In this document: piece by piece, positions 1 through 7,355 of the stretch
How positions within the stretch are numbered: the first letter of the stretch is position 1
Layout: each line of letters opens with the position of its first letter
DNA from: an uncultured Bacteroidota bacterium
Lineage (GTDB): Bacteria; Bacteroidota; Bacteroidia; 2-12-FULL-35-15
DNA: 40,396 nucleotides
Direction: 5' to 3'
Assembly: GCA_903919535.1 (NCBI GenBank)
Contig: CAIXIP010000238.1
Location: 1 to 40,396, forward strand
Notes under the pieces: generated by a model
Databases searched by the model: none
The model's input: the letters and a program-made list of their open reading frames with translations, nothing else
Told to the model about the DNA's origin: nothing
Made by a program: the position numbers and the translations under genes

Positions 1-139
1 ATGTTCCATCATTGTTATCAATCCACTCAATATCATCACCAAGATTCCATCCAGCTTCTTTCATCATATCATCGGGCAACTGGAGATAAGTGTCCCCAGA
101 TTTATCATCATATTTCACGTCAAGTGTCCAACTACTCAT
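1..139 (-). CDS. Small AbrB/MazE-like or phage-type hypothetical protein (5' part, runs off the window)
   Basis: The first 46 codons are visible and the 3' end lies outside the window. The peptide starts MSSWTLDVKYDD and continues with a LPDDMMKEAGWNLGDDIEWI stretch and DNNDG. It resembles a widespread group of small acidic proteins with a WTL...PDDLL..AGW..GD.IEWIDN.DGS pattern, often found in phages and sometimes annotated as AbrB/MazE/SpoVT-like; that link is from memory and is an inference. I chose the ATG at 139 because GGGAG lies 6 nt upstream; an in-frame ATG at 145 (MVMSSW) is the alternative and is bounded by a TGA just upstream. A 20-codon leader ORF (194-132) overlaps the start. 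The plus-strand open frame over the same bases is a shadow of this gene. Confidence 0.55.
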   Translation of the reverse strand, partial: MSSWTLDVKYDDKSGDTYLQLPDDMMKEAGWNLGDDIEWIDNNDGT

Positions 140-194
140 CACCATCTCCCATCATCAAGCCAAATCCATTAATGGCAACTCTTATTTTTTTCAT
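132..194 (-). CDS. 20-codon leader ORF with a GAPDH-like N-terminus
   Basis: ATG at 194 to TAG at 132 encodes MKKIRVAINGFGLMMGDGDE. The first 12 residues look like the start of glyceraldehyde-3-phosphate dehydrogenase (MxIKVxINGFGRIGR), including the NGFG of the NAD-binding loop, but the similarity stops there. It lies about 17 nt downstream of a good -7 box, so its ATG is the first start on the predicted mRNA. It ends inside the next gene, overlapping it by 8 nt, which would allow translational coupling. It could be a captured 5' end of a gap gene, a genuine short leader peptide, or coincidence. Too short for firm homology. Confidence 0.35.
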   Translation of the reverse strand: MKKIRVAINGFGLMMGDGDE

Positions 195-211
195 ATTTAG
201 TTTTATTTCTG

Positions 212-219
212 CAAAGATA
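212..219 (-). promoter_or_regulatory. -7 promoter box TATCTTTG
   Basis: Read on the minus strand, TATCTTTG followed by C matches the Bacteroidota housekeeping -7 element TAnnTTTG. It lies 17 nt before the leader ORF ATG at 194. No clear TTG is visible at the expected -33 position, so this is a half-site call. Confidence 0.45.
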
Positions 220-249
220 ATTTGAAATTACTAGAATAGTAAAATAAAA

Positions 250-281
250 ATGCCCTCTTTCATAAAAATGAAAGAGGGCAT
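250..281 (-). terminator. Rho-independent terminator of the BNR-repeat gene
   Basis: A perfect 14-bp stem, ATGCCCTCTTTCAT pairing with ATGAAAGAGGGCAT, encloses a 4-nt loop. On the minus strand it is followed by TTTTATTTTA. It sits 22 nt after the stop of the large secreted protein gene. The plus-strand side lacks a T run, so I assign it to the minus strand. Confidence 0.9.
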
Positions 282-302
282 TTGAATAAACTTTTTATAC
301 TC

Positions 303-3300
303 TTATTTTACAACAACAAATTTCGAAGTTGCATGAACAGCACTTCCATCAATACTTAAAAGATAAGTACCTTTTGAAAGTTCTGCAGTGTTGATCTCGA
401 TTTTTTGTTCCCCAGTATACAACAAACCTTCATTTATTGATTTTACTAATTTGCCTTGCAAGTTATATATGGAAATTATAACATTAGAATTTGAAGCTAA
501 ATTAAATGCAACTGTTCCATTTTCTGTCATCGGATTTGGATATATACTAATTCCTGTTCCTTGTTTTACTGAATTAGAATTTCCTGGATTGTTAATTCCA
601 ACAGTAACGACACCTTTGAATGTTTCACTTTTCCATGCACCACGACCGTGCGTTCCTGCATAAATTACATAAGGATTATTTACCTGAGTACCATCTAACC
701 TTTGTTGACGAATTCTGAAAACTGGTGTATTTGGGAATTTTTGGCTAATTCCATTATCAACACTCCAAACTGGATTTGCAGCAGTAATATCTGACGTTGA
801 ATAAACTCCAAATTCTGTACCCACGATAACTCGTTTAGGATCATTTTTTTCAATCATAACAGAATATACCGGCATTGCTGGTAATTTTGTTCCTGCAGCA
901 GTTCCTTGTTTTGAAGTAAAGTTTGATAAGCCTGTTGAGGCTGCACAAGTCGAAGCTGTTGAAGAATAATAGATATAAGCTGTATTTCCATAGTTTCCTA
1001 AAGAAACAGCTACTTTGTTTGCATCCACAGGATCAACTGAAAGACCTGTGATCCATCTTCCGAACGCTGCGATCTGAGTTTTTACTACCACACAACTAGG
1101 ACTGGCAATATCACCAGTAACAGAATCTTTTATAGCTGCTAAATTACTGTATCGATACACATTACCTCCATCCGTTCCAACATATAAAATATCTCCGTCA
1201 GCCGACCATGCCAATTCTTCTGTTGTACCTGATAATGTTCCAATGTGAAACCAAGCTGGAATATTTGAAAAATCCAAGCCTCCTTTAGTCATATAAACAT
1301 GACCTTGAAAACCAACAGCAAGTTTTGACTGGAATGGGTCGTAAACCATAGCTGTATCACTTGGATTTATTGCAATAGAAGTTGTGAAAACCAAAGGAGA
1401 AACATAAGCTGGTCTTGTAATACTAATATTAGAACCTGAAGCATATCTTACATAAAAACTTGCATTAACTGGTGCACCAAGTGCTGGAGCTGTAACAAAA
1501 TAAAAATCATAATGACCTGTTACATAACTGATAGTATTTGAATTTGTTTGTGTCACGTCTACATTACCTGTAAGCACTCCTAAACCATTATCTTTAACTT
1601 TTTTCAATCCGGAAGACATCGTAACTGAATCAGGAACAAAAGTGGCAGATTGTTGAGGTAAAACCAAATTACCAACGAAATGTTTATTGACCCCATCTCC
1701 TGAACCTAAAATTTGAGAAACAGCTCCATTAATAAACATTACTGAATCAGGACTATTAGCTGCTGTTTTTGTTTCATACAAAGCAATAGGAGTTACAAAT
1801 GATGCTCCAAGAGTAGCAGGATTTGTACTTAATTGATGAGCAATATTCCATGAATAAAAATCTGTTCCATCGCTACCTTTGCTTGCATGACGAGCAAGTG
1901 CTCCATAATAAACTGTAGAAAAAGATACTGCAGGATTTAAAAAAGAAATTTCACATTCAGCTCCATCGCCACCATCAACATGTTTAGCTGTTTTTGTAGT
2001 ATTTCCGGTTCCGCTGATATATTGAGTTCCATTATCCTGTAAACCACCCATAACTCCAGTACCATTTACACCATCAGATTCAAAAGCAATCGAATATAAT
2101 TGACTAACATTATAATTGTGATTTGATCGAACATAAATAGGTGTAGGACTAAAAGTAGGGTAAATATTAGCAGAACGGAAAATCCCTCCATCACATCCAA
2201 TATACATGGTATTCGGACTTGTAGTGCTAAACTTTATTGTATGCACATCTGAATGCACATAATCTGGTCTTGGAATAGTAGTTAAATAATAAAATTCACT
2301 TTGAGTTGAAACCTCTTTCCATTGTCCAACTGATGGATTAGATGGAGTAGTTGCTGACCAGCCCCATAAAGATACACCACCAATAATAATGGATGTTTTA
2401 GAACTTGGAGCAACAGCTATTGCCATATCGTAATCTGCTTGCGGAGAAGATGCTGATCCAAAAGGTTCGAATTGTGCACTTCCGCCATTTCCAATCATTG
2501 TCCAGCTAACTCCTTTATCAATTGACTGATAAACTCCCTTCAGCAAACCTGAAGAATTTCCAACTACAGCGTATAAATAGTTTGGGTCAGAAGGAGCAAA
2601 TGCAAATTCGGTTCTTCCAATACTAGCTGTAGGCAAACCTGCAGTTGAAGGAATTATTGTAAACGTTCCAGAAGCACCATTAGGCGAAATATAACCTCTA
2701 CCACTAAGCGATGCGATAACTGTTCCATCACTAGCAACATCAACATCAGTTGTTCTACCAAAATTTGCAGCGCCATTAGTCAAAAGAATCGGATGTACCC
2801 AAGTAGTACCACCATCATCAGTCATTTGCAAACCATAACGAGTTGCTGCGTAAATTCTATTTGAATTGATTGGATCTGATGCCAAATTGTTTACGCCTAA
2901 AAATTTATTCGTCAAGCCATTTGACATTGAATTAGAAGTTGAAGGAATTGTAGAAGGTAATAAAGCAAATGTAGCACCATCATCTGATGATTTATAAATC
3001 CCACCACCTAGCATACCGCCTGGACCAACACCACCAGTACCACCACCTATTCCAATGCCATTGTAAAGATCTTCTCCTGTCCCTAAATATATATCACCAT
3101 TTGCAGCTTGAGTAATGCAAGAAATAATAAGCATCGGCTGCTGATCAAAACCTGTTACATTTGACCAAGACACACCAGCATCAGTTGAAACCCAAAGTCC
3201 ACCACCAACACTACCTGCAAAAATTTTATTTGAATTATATTTGTCAATTAATATGGCTCTTGTGCGTCCACCTACGTTGTCCGGTCCTAATTCGTTCCAT

Positions 3301-3584
3301 TCCAATCCTAATGCTGCTGACATAGAACGGTTTTTCATCATTTGAGAAACCTCTTCTCTTGCTTTCAACACGTCAAGCTCGTCAACTTTTCCTGTTAATT
3401 GATTTTTTTGGATATTAAAAAGCCATTGAGCAGCACCAGCAGCACCTTGTTCATCTTCAATTTCCTCAGTCTCATTATTTGTTCTTAAATTAGTTTGGAT
3501 GTTGTTTTTCAGATACATAGAAGCAGAAAACATTAACATTCCTGATAAAAATGCTGAACCTAAAAGTAATTTGTAATTTTTCAT
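303..3584 (-). CDS. Large secreted BNR/sialidase-like repeat protein with type IX secretion sorting domain
   Basis: 1093 residues. An N-terminal signal peptide or anchor (residues about 5-25) is followed by a charged linker. From about residue 95 the chain has repeated beta-propeller signatures of the VPS10/BNR type: WNELGPDNVGGRTRAI, then KIFAGSVGGGLWVSTDAGVSW, IYKSSDDGATF, YQSIDKGVSW and YVGTDGGNVYR. A Gly-rich loop near 175-195 (GIGGGTGGVGPGG) precedes one blade. Residues 1011-1093 form a type A Por sorting domain, starting with IYPNP and ending in KFVVVK. It should be exported by Sec, cross the outer membrane by type IX secretion and end on the surface or in the medium. The ligand is unknown; sialidase catalysis is not implied. 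It is monocistronic, with its own -7 box and terminator. Confidence 0.9.
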   Translation of the reverse strand: MKNYKLLLGSAFLSGMLMFSASMYLKNNIQTNLRTNNETEEIEDEQGAAGAAQWLFNIQKNQLTGKVDELDVLKAREEVSQMMKNRSMSAALGLEWNELGPDNVGGRTRAILIDKYNSNKIFAGSVGGGLWVSTDAGVSWSNVTGFDQQPMLIISCITQAANGDIYLGTGEDLYNGIGIGGGTGGVGPGGMLGGGIYKSSDDGATFALLPSTIPSTSNSMSNGLTNKFLGVNNLASDPINSNRIYAATRYGLQMTDDGGTTWVHPILLTNGAANFGRTTDVDVASDGTVIASLSGRGYISPNGASGTFTIIPSTAGLPTASIGRTEFAFAPSDPNYLYAVVGNSSGLLKGVYQSIDKGVSWTMIGNGGSAQFEPFGSASSPQADYDMAIAVAPSSKTSIIIGGVSLWGWSATTPSNPSVGQWKEVSTQSEFYYLTTIPRPDYVHSDVHTIKFSTTSPNTMYIGCDGGIFRSANIYPTFSPTPIYVRSNHNYNVSQLYSIAFESDGVNGTGVMGGLQDNGTQYISGTGNTTKTAKHVDGGDGAECEISFLNPAVSFSTVYYGALARHASKGSDGTDFYSWNIAHQLSTNPATLGASFVTPIALYETKTAANSPDSVMFINGAVSQILGSGDGVNKHFVGNLVLPQQSATFVPDSVTMSSGLKKVKDNGLGVLTGNVDVTQTNSNTISYVTGHYDFYFVTAPALGAPVNASFYVRYASGSNISITRPAYVSPLVFTTSIAINPSDTAMVYDPFQSKLAVGFQGHVYMTKGGLDFSNIPAWFHIGTLSGTTEELAWSADGDILYVGTDGGNVYRYSNLAAIKDSVTGDIASPSCVVVKTQIAAFGRWITGLSVDPVDANKVAVSLGNYGNTAYIYYSSTASTCAASTGLSNFTSKQGTAAGTKLPAMPVYSVMIEKNDPKRVIVGTEFGVYSTSDITAANPVWSVDNGISQKFPNTPVFRIRQQRLDGTQVNNPYVIYAGTHGRGAWKSETFKGVVTVGINNPGNSNSVKQGTGISIYPNPMTENGTVAFNLASNSNVIISIYNLQGKLVKSINEGLLYTGEQKIEINTAELSKGTYLLSIDGSAVHATSKFVVVK

Positions 3585-3616
3585 AGTATAAAATAGTTGT
3601 TTATTAGGGGACGATT

Positions 3617-3624
3617 CAAAAATA
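3617..3624 (-). promoter_or_regulatory. -7 promoter box TATTTTTG
   Basis: Minus-strand TATTTTTG lies 32 nt upstream of the BNR-repeat protein start and matches TAnnTTTG. No convincing TTG is seen at -33. Confidence 0.5.
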
Positions 3625-3655
3625 CGAAAATAATAATTAATTGTAAAATTATTTG

Positions 3656-4534
3656 TTAATAAATATGTTTTTCTGCGTGGTAAGATGAACGAATTAGTGG
3701 ACCACTTTCTATTATTCTAAAACCTTTTTCGATTCCCACTTGTTTGTATTTTTCAAAAATTTCTGGACGAACAAACTCTTTTACTGCCAGATGCTTTGGG
3801 CTAGGTTGTAGGTATTGTCCGATAGTCATTACATCACAACTTACTTGACGTAAATCGTCCATTGTTTCATAAACTTCATCTTCTGTTTCACCTAAACCAA
3901 GCATGATACCTGATTTAGTTTTTACACCAGCATCTTTAAGTCTTTTTAATAGTTCTAAACTCCTATCATATTTTGCCTGAATACGAACTTGTTTTGTAAG
4001 CCTGCGAACTGTTTCCAAATTATGAGAAACGATATCTGGGTTTACATCGATAATCTGTTGTAAATTCTCCCATTTTCCTTGAAAATCAGGAATAAGTGTT
4101 TCGAATTTCGTTTGCGGACTAGCTCTCCGAATTGCATTTATTGTTTCAACCCAAATCCCTGCACCACCATCTTTTAAGTCATCGCGATCAACCGAAGTAA
4201 TCACACAATGCTTTAAATTCATCAAACGAACAGATTCTGCTATACGCTCAGGCTCAAGTTTATCAACCGGCAGGGGCATTCCTGTTGCAACATTACAAAA
4301 CCCGCATGACCGAGTACAAATATTACCTAGAATCATGAATGTTGCTGTGCCTGCACCCCAGCATTCGCCCATATTTGGACAATTTCCACTTTCACAAATA
4401 GTATGCAATTTATGCGAAGCAACAATTTGACGAACTTGTGCGTACTCTTTTCCTATTGGGAGCTTAACCCTTAGCCAATCAGGTTTGCGAATCATTTTGC
4501 GCTCTGAAGTAAATTCAATTTTCTTTTCTGACAT
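3656..4534 (-). CDS. lipA: Lipoyl synthase
   Basis: A 292-residue radical-SAM enzyme that inserts two sulfurs into protein-bound octanoyl groups to make lipoyl cofactors of 2-oxoacid dehydrogenases and the glycine cleavage system (EC 2.8.1.8). All ligands are visible: the auxiliary cluster cysteines C47, C52 and C58 ([12 protein letters not shown]), the radical-SAM cysteines C73, C77 and C80 (CTRSCGFC), and the C-terminal RSSYHAEKH with the cluster-ligating serine. Length is typical. I start at ATG 4534; the frame extends two codons to a TTG at 4540, which is not needed. It follows the barrel-like gene by 22 nt on the same strand, so the two are probably cotranscribed. Confidence 0.97.
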   Translation of the reverse strand: MSEKKIEFTSERKMIRKPDWLRVKLPIGKEYAQVRQIVASHKLHTICESGNCPNMGECWGAGTATFMILGNICTRSCGFCNVATGMPLPVDKLEPERIAESVRLMNLKHCVITSVDRDDLKDGGAGIWVETINAIRRASPQTKFETLIPDFQGKWENLQQIIDVNPDIVSHNLETVRRLTKQVRIQAKYDRSLELLKRLKDAGVKTKSGIMLGLGETEDEVYETMDDLRQVSCDVMTIGQYLQPSPKHLAVKEFVRPEIFEKYKQVGIEKGFRIIESGPLIRSSYHAEKHIY

Positions 4535-4556
4535 CCTCAATAATCAAACCAAAATT

Positions 4557-5336
4557 TTAAAACCATTTTTTTCCCCAAACAAATTTGATATATAAAGAGA
4601 CCAAGACTTCTTGTTTCTTATTATGAGCCATCATTGGGATTGCGTAAGGATATATATCAACAACAGCGCCTGTTTCTATTGCTTTTATTCCATTAAATCG
4701 ATCAGCATATTCAAAACTCAAAGCTAATTTCGCATATGCGGCAGGATATATTTTTGTTTTGTCCATCCCTTTAAAAAAAGATGCTTTCCCTAATACATTA
4801 TCAATTGTATCATTATATGATCCAGGAACATATCTTTCTGTTGTAATAATAGGCATTCCGCTATATGCATCTGTATGGTGCACTTCTAGATAAACAGGTT
4901 TTGCAAAAGCTAATGTTGCACCTAAAAAATAAGAGCAGCGAATTTCTACACTTTTTTTATCACTTTTCTGATAAATCACATTTTGATAACCAACACCTGA
5001 ACGAATAAGTAAAACAGAATTTAATTTTCCATATATATAACCTTTAGCATTGGGAGCATTTTGGTTAACACTTTTTATTTCCTTAGGATGTTTGAAATTT
5101 TGTGCCTCTATTTCAAACATTCGTTTACGCATGCCTGTAACATGCTGTCCTCGTCTGTATGCCAACCCAAAGCCGCCAGCAGAATGAGCGAAAATTCCAA
5201 AACTGGCTTCGTTTCTATATAAAACATTTACATCCTCACCACTTTGCAAACGCGTTAAATCATCTTTTAATTCTTGCGCTCCGAGCCCTAAACTAAAAAT
5301 TGCGAGAAAAATAAAAATGAAACATTTTTTAAACAT
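4557..5336 (-). CDS. Exported beta-rich protein, probable outer-membrane barrel, upstream of lipA
   Basis: 259 residues with a clear signal peptide (MFKKCFIFIFLAIFSLGLGA, cleavage near residue 20). The mature part has alternating hydrophobic/polar strands rich in Tyr, Gly and Phe (for example FGIFAHSAGGFGLAYRRGQ, then SVLLIRSGVGYQNVIYQ) and ends in aromatic KFVWGKKWF, typical of outer-membrane barrels whose last residue is Phe. I do not recognise a named family. It is the first gene of a two-gene unit with lipA. Adjacency to lipA is not evidence of a role in lipoylation. Confidence 0.7.
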   Translation of the reverse strand: MFKKCFIFIFLAIFSLGLGAQELKDDLTRLQSGEDVNVLYRNEASFGIFAHSAGGFGLAYRRGQHVTGMRKRMFEIEAQNFKHPKEIKSVNQNAPNAKGYIYGKLNSVLLIRSGVGYQNVIYQKSDKKSVEIRCSYFLGATLAFAKPVYLEVHHTDAYSGMPIITTERYVPGSYNDTIDNVLGKASFFKGMDKTKIYPAAYAKLALSFEYADRFNGIKAIETGAVVDIYPYAIPMMAHNKKQEVLVSLYIKFVWGKKWF

Positions 5337-5357
5337 TACCTATTACATTTGTACCTA

Positions 5358-5365
5358 CAAATATA
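5358..5365 (-). promoter_or_regulatory. -7 promoter box TATATTTG
   Basis: Minus-strand TATATTTG, 21 nt upstream of the barrel-like gene start, matches TAnnTTTG. No TTG is visible at -33. Upstream, TGCGTTATAATT superficially resembles the ECF-type element seen at 33544 and 34017, but with different spacing. Confidence 0.45.
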
Positions 5366-5398
5366 TTAATTATAACGCACTTTTAAAAAAAATACTTT

Positions 5399-5803
5399 AT
5401 GAAAACTTCTAAAATTATTTACACTGGAAATCTTAGCACAGAGGCTGTTCACTTGCAATCGGGGAGCAACATTACTACGGATGCTCCGTTAGATAATAAC
5501 GGAAAAGGGCAAGCCTTTTCTCCAACAGACCTTTTAGCTACATCATTAGGTTGTTGCATGTTAACTGTAATGGGAATTGTAGCACAACGACATTCAATAA
5601 ATATGGATGGTACACAAATTGAGATTACAAAAGTAATGGAATCAAACCCAAGACGAGTAAGTGAAATCATTGTTGAGTTTTCGTTTCCTAAAAACAATTA
5701 TTCAGAAAAGGATAAACAATTACTAGAACACACAGCTCATACTTGTCCTGTAGCTAAAAGTTTAAGCTCTGAATTAAAACAAACCGTAATTTTTAATTAT
5801 TGA
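5399..5803 (+). CDS. OsmC/Ohr-family thiol peroxidase
   Basis: 134 residues, typical for the family. OsmC-fold proteins detoxify organic hydroperoxides through two redox cysteines. Here the pair is in SLGCCMLTV (about residues 52-53) and HTCPVAKSL (about 115-116), the usual positions. The substrate-pocket motif FSPTDLLATSLGCC is intact. It is more OsmC-like than Ohr-like because of the CC pair and the short N-terminus. The gene converges on, and overlaps by 7 nt, the YtxJ-like gene on the other strand; both are thiol-redox proteins. Confidence 0.9.
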   Translation: MKTSKIIYTGNLSTEAVHLQSGSNITTDAPLDNNGKGQAFSPTDLLATSLGCCMLTVMGIVAQRHSINMDGTQIEITKVMESNPRRVSEIIVEFSFPKNNYSEKDKQLLEHTAHTCPVAKSLSSELKQTVIFNY

Positions 5804-6147
5804 TTTTTTGTTGACGAAACAATATCATCAGCATTGATATCAGAATGGGAAGTCGAATAAATACACTTCCCATTTTTTATTACTAATACTTGAGGTGATT
5901 GGTGTTCAATAGAATAATAATCCGCAATTTTCATCGACAATAGACGATTATTTAAAAGATCTAAGTAGAATGCAGGAAAGGTTTCATTTGAAAGTTTCCA
6001 ATTTCGCTCCAACCTGTTTAGAGCGGCTGAACTTATGGAACAACGAGTGCTATGTTTAAATAGCAATACACCCATAAGCTGAGGGTCGAAAGATTGTTGA
6101 TTTATTTCTTCCAACTGATCCTCAGAAGAAAGATGTAACCATTCCAT
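5797..6147 (-). CDS. ytxJ: YtxJ-like bacillithiol-system monothiol redox protein (DUF2847)
   Basis: 116-residue thioredoxin-fold protein. The single active cysteine is in FKHSTRCSISSAAL, matching the KHSTxCPIS motif of YtxJ with Ser for Pro. The rest (FYLDLLNNR, IEHQSPQVLVIKNGKCIYSTSH) follows the family pattern including the cis-Pro region SPQ. YtxJ is thought to act as a monothiol bacilliredoxin reducing S-bacillithiolated proteins in the cytosol; that role is inferred from the family. Its 3' end overlaps the OsmC gene convergently. A small lipoprotein gene lies just upstream on the same strand. Confidence 0.85.
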   Translation of the reverse strand: MEWLHLSSEDQLEEINQQSFDPQLMGVLLFKHSTRCSISSAALNRLERNWKLSNETFPAFYLDLLNNRLLSMKIADYYSIEHQSPQVLVIKNGKCIYSTSHSDINADDIVSSTKNQ

Positions 6148-6157
6148 AAAAAAATTA

Positions 6158-6289
6158 TTAGATTGATTTGCCAGTTTTTACCACTTCTACTTTAGAATAG
6201 GCTTGACAATGAGTTGAAGAAGTTTTACAAGAACTTAAAACTGAAAGACAAAAAACAAAAAGAGATAACACGATAAATATTTTTTTCAT
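6158..6289 (-). CDS. Small Cys-containing lipoprotein (43 residues)
   Basis: Starts MKKIFIVLSLFVFCLSVLSS with a lipobox LSSC (C21), giving a mature peptide of only 23 residues: CKTSSTHCQAYSK followed by VEVVKTGKSI. It is a paralogue of the next gene upstream (6315-6467): both have signal peptide, SC, a short spacer with His, a second Cys, then QAYSK or AAYGK. The start is ATG 6289, the only good one. The stop is 10 nt before the YtxJ gene, so it may be cotranscribed with it. Function unknown; SC...C.AY.K mini-lipoproteins recur in Bacteroidota as far as I recall. Confidence 0.75.
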   Translation of the reverse strand: MKKIFIVLSLFVFCLSVLSSCKTSSTHCQAYSKVEVVKTGKSI

Positions 6290-6314
6290 CGAAAATAAGA
6301 ATAAAAGATTAAGA

Positions 6315-6467
6315 TTAAATTGATTTTTCAGTTTTATCGGTATGAGATTTTTCGGTGTCTATTTTATTGATTTTCCCATAAGCAGCACAACGCTCATGAC
6401 TTCTACAAGAAGTGATGAAGGCACTTACAAAAAGAACAGATACAACAATTACAAAAAACTTTTTCAT
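6315..6467 (-). CDS. Small Cys-containing lipoprotein (50 residues), paralogue of the adjacent gene
   Basis: ATG 6467 encodes MKKFFVIVVSVLFVSAFITS, then the lipid-modified C21 and the mature part CRSHERCAAYGKINKIDTEK ending in a charged tail. It shares the C-x(4-6)-H-x(0-2)-C-x-A-Y-x-K pattern and the terminal EKSI/GKSI with the gene 26 nt downstream. It is the first gene of a minus-strand run (this gene, 6289, ytxJ) and carries one of the best promoters in the window. Function unknown. Confidence 0.75.
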   Translation of the reverse strand: MKKFFVIVVSVLFVSAFITSCRSHERCAAYGKINKIDTEKSHTDKTEKSI

Positions 6468-6516
6468 GTGAGTTAGAGTAAGATTGTTTTTAAATAGATA
6501 ATCTCGTTTAGAATGG

Positions 6517-6546
6517 CAAAGTTAGGACAATTATGCAATTATGCAA
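6517..6546 (-). promoter_or_regulatory. Housekeeping promoter TTG-N19-TAACTTTG
   Basis: On the minus strand TTG (6546-6544) is followed after exactly 19 nt by TAACTTTG (6524-6517) and then CC. This is a full match to the Bacteroidota sigma-A -33/-7 promoter. It drives the small lipoprotein genes at 6467 and 6289, about 45-50 nt downstream. It also overlaps the spurious extended N-terminus of the divergent ung frame, supporting the shorter ung start. Confidence 0.8.
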
Positions 6547-6623
6547 ACCTATTAGAAAATATTTTTTTCACTTTTATAATAATCTATACGAATCCTTGTA
6601 CTTTTATCGAATATATTTATTTT

Positions 6624-7325
6624 ATGAACTCATCAAGCGTTAGTATCCATCCAAGCTGGAAGGAAGTATTAAAGACAGAATTCTCTTCCCTATATTTCCA
6701 AAATCTTAAACAGTTTCTTGTTGATGAGAAAGAAAAATACACTGTATTTCCTGCAGGAAGTATGATATTTTCAGCTTTCAACCACACCCCTTTTGAAAGG
6801 GTTAAGGTTGTTATTATCGGACAAGACCCTTATCATGGACCTGGACAAGCCAACGGATTATCCTTTTCTGTGAGTAATGGGGTTTCAAACCCTCCTTCTC
6901 TTAAAAATATTTTCAAGGAATTAAATTCAGATTTAGGGATTCCTATTCCTCAATCCGGAAATCTAGAGCCTTGGGCAGATCAAGGCATTTTATTATTAAA
7001 TGCTACTTTAACTGTAAGAGCAAATACTCCTGGATCGCATCAAAAGAAAGGATGGGAAAAATTTACAGATGCCGTTATAAAAAACATTTCAGACAACAAG
7101 CAAGGCGTAGTTTTTTTATTGTGGGGAAATTATGCACAAACAAAAGAAGCATTAATAGACAATAAAAAACATTTTATATTAAAGGCGGCTCATCCATCAC
7201 CACTGGCTCGGGGAGCATTTTTTGGATGTAAGCATTTTTCAAAAACGAACAAACTATTAGAACATCAAGGAATCCAACCAATCGACTGGCGAATAGAAAA
7301 AACAGAAAAGCCCGCAGTTCATTAG
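6624..7325 (+). CDS. ung: Uracil-DNA glycosylase
   Basis: 233-residue family-1 UDG that excises uracil from DNA to start base-excision repair. Catalytic motifs are intact: GQDPYHG with Asp68, the uracil-stacking region NGLSFSV, LLLNATLTV, and HPSPLARG with His190 in the minor-groove loop. I start at ATG 6624 (MNSSSVSIHPSW), which gives the normal family length. The frame continues 37 codons upstream to 6513, but that extension has no UDG similarity and crosses the divergent promoter. It is convergent with the secreted hydrolase. Confidence 0.96.
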   Translation: MNSSSVSIHPSWKEVLKTEFSSLYFQNLKQFLVDEKEKYTVFPAGSMIFSAFNHTPFERVKVVIIGQDPYHGPGQANGLSFSVSNGVSNPPSLKNIFKELNSDLGIPIPQSGNLEPWADQGILLLNATLTVRANTPGSHQKKGWEKFTDAVIKNISDNKQGVVFLLWGNYAQTKEALIDNKKHFILKAAHPSPLARGAFFGCKHFSKTNKLLEHQGIQPIDWRIEKTEKPAVH

Positions 7326-7355
7326 AACTGACGAGCTATTCCCCCAACAAAAATA

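Noticed and set aside
1-225. Plus-strand open frame of 74 codons at the left edge
   Set aside because: His/Ser/Tyr-rich translation, antisense to a better minus-strand coding sequence and to the leader ORF; treated as a shadow.
5341-5400. TGCGTTATA on the minus strand with an upstream GTATTTT, similar to the ECF element
   Set aside because: Spacing is 2 nt shorter and the -35 block TGTATC is not matched; a normal -7 box lies closer to the gene.
7315-7330. Hairpin CAGTTC-ATTA-GAACTG at the end of ung
   Set aside because: Only 6 bp, no T run, and includes the stop codon; not a convincing terminator.
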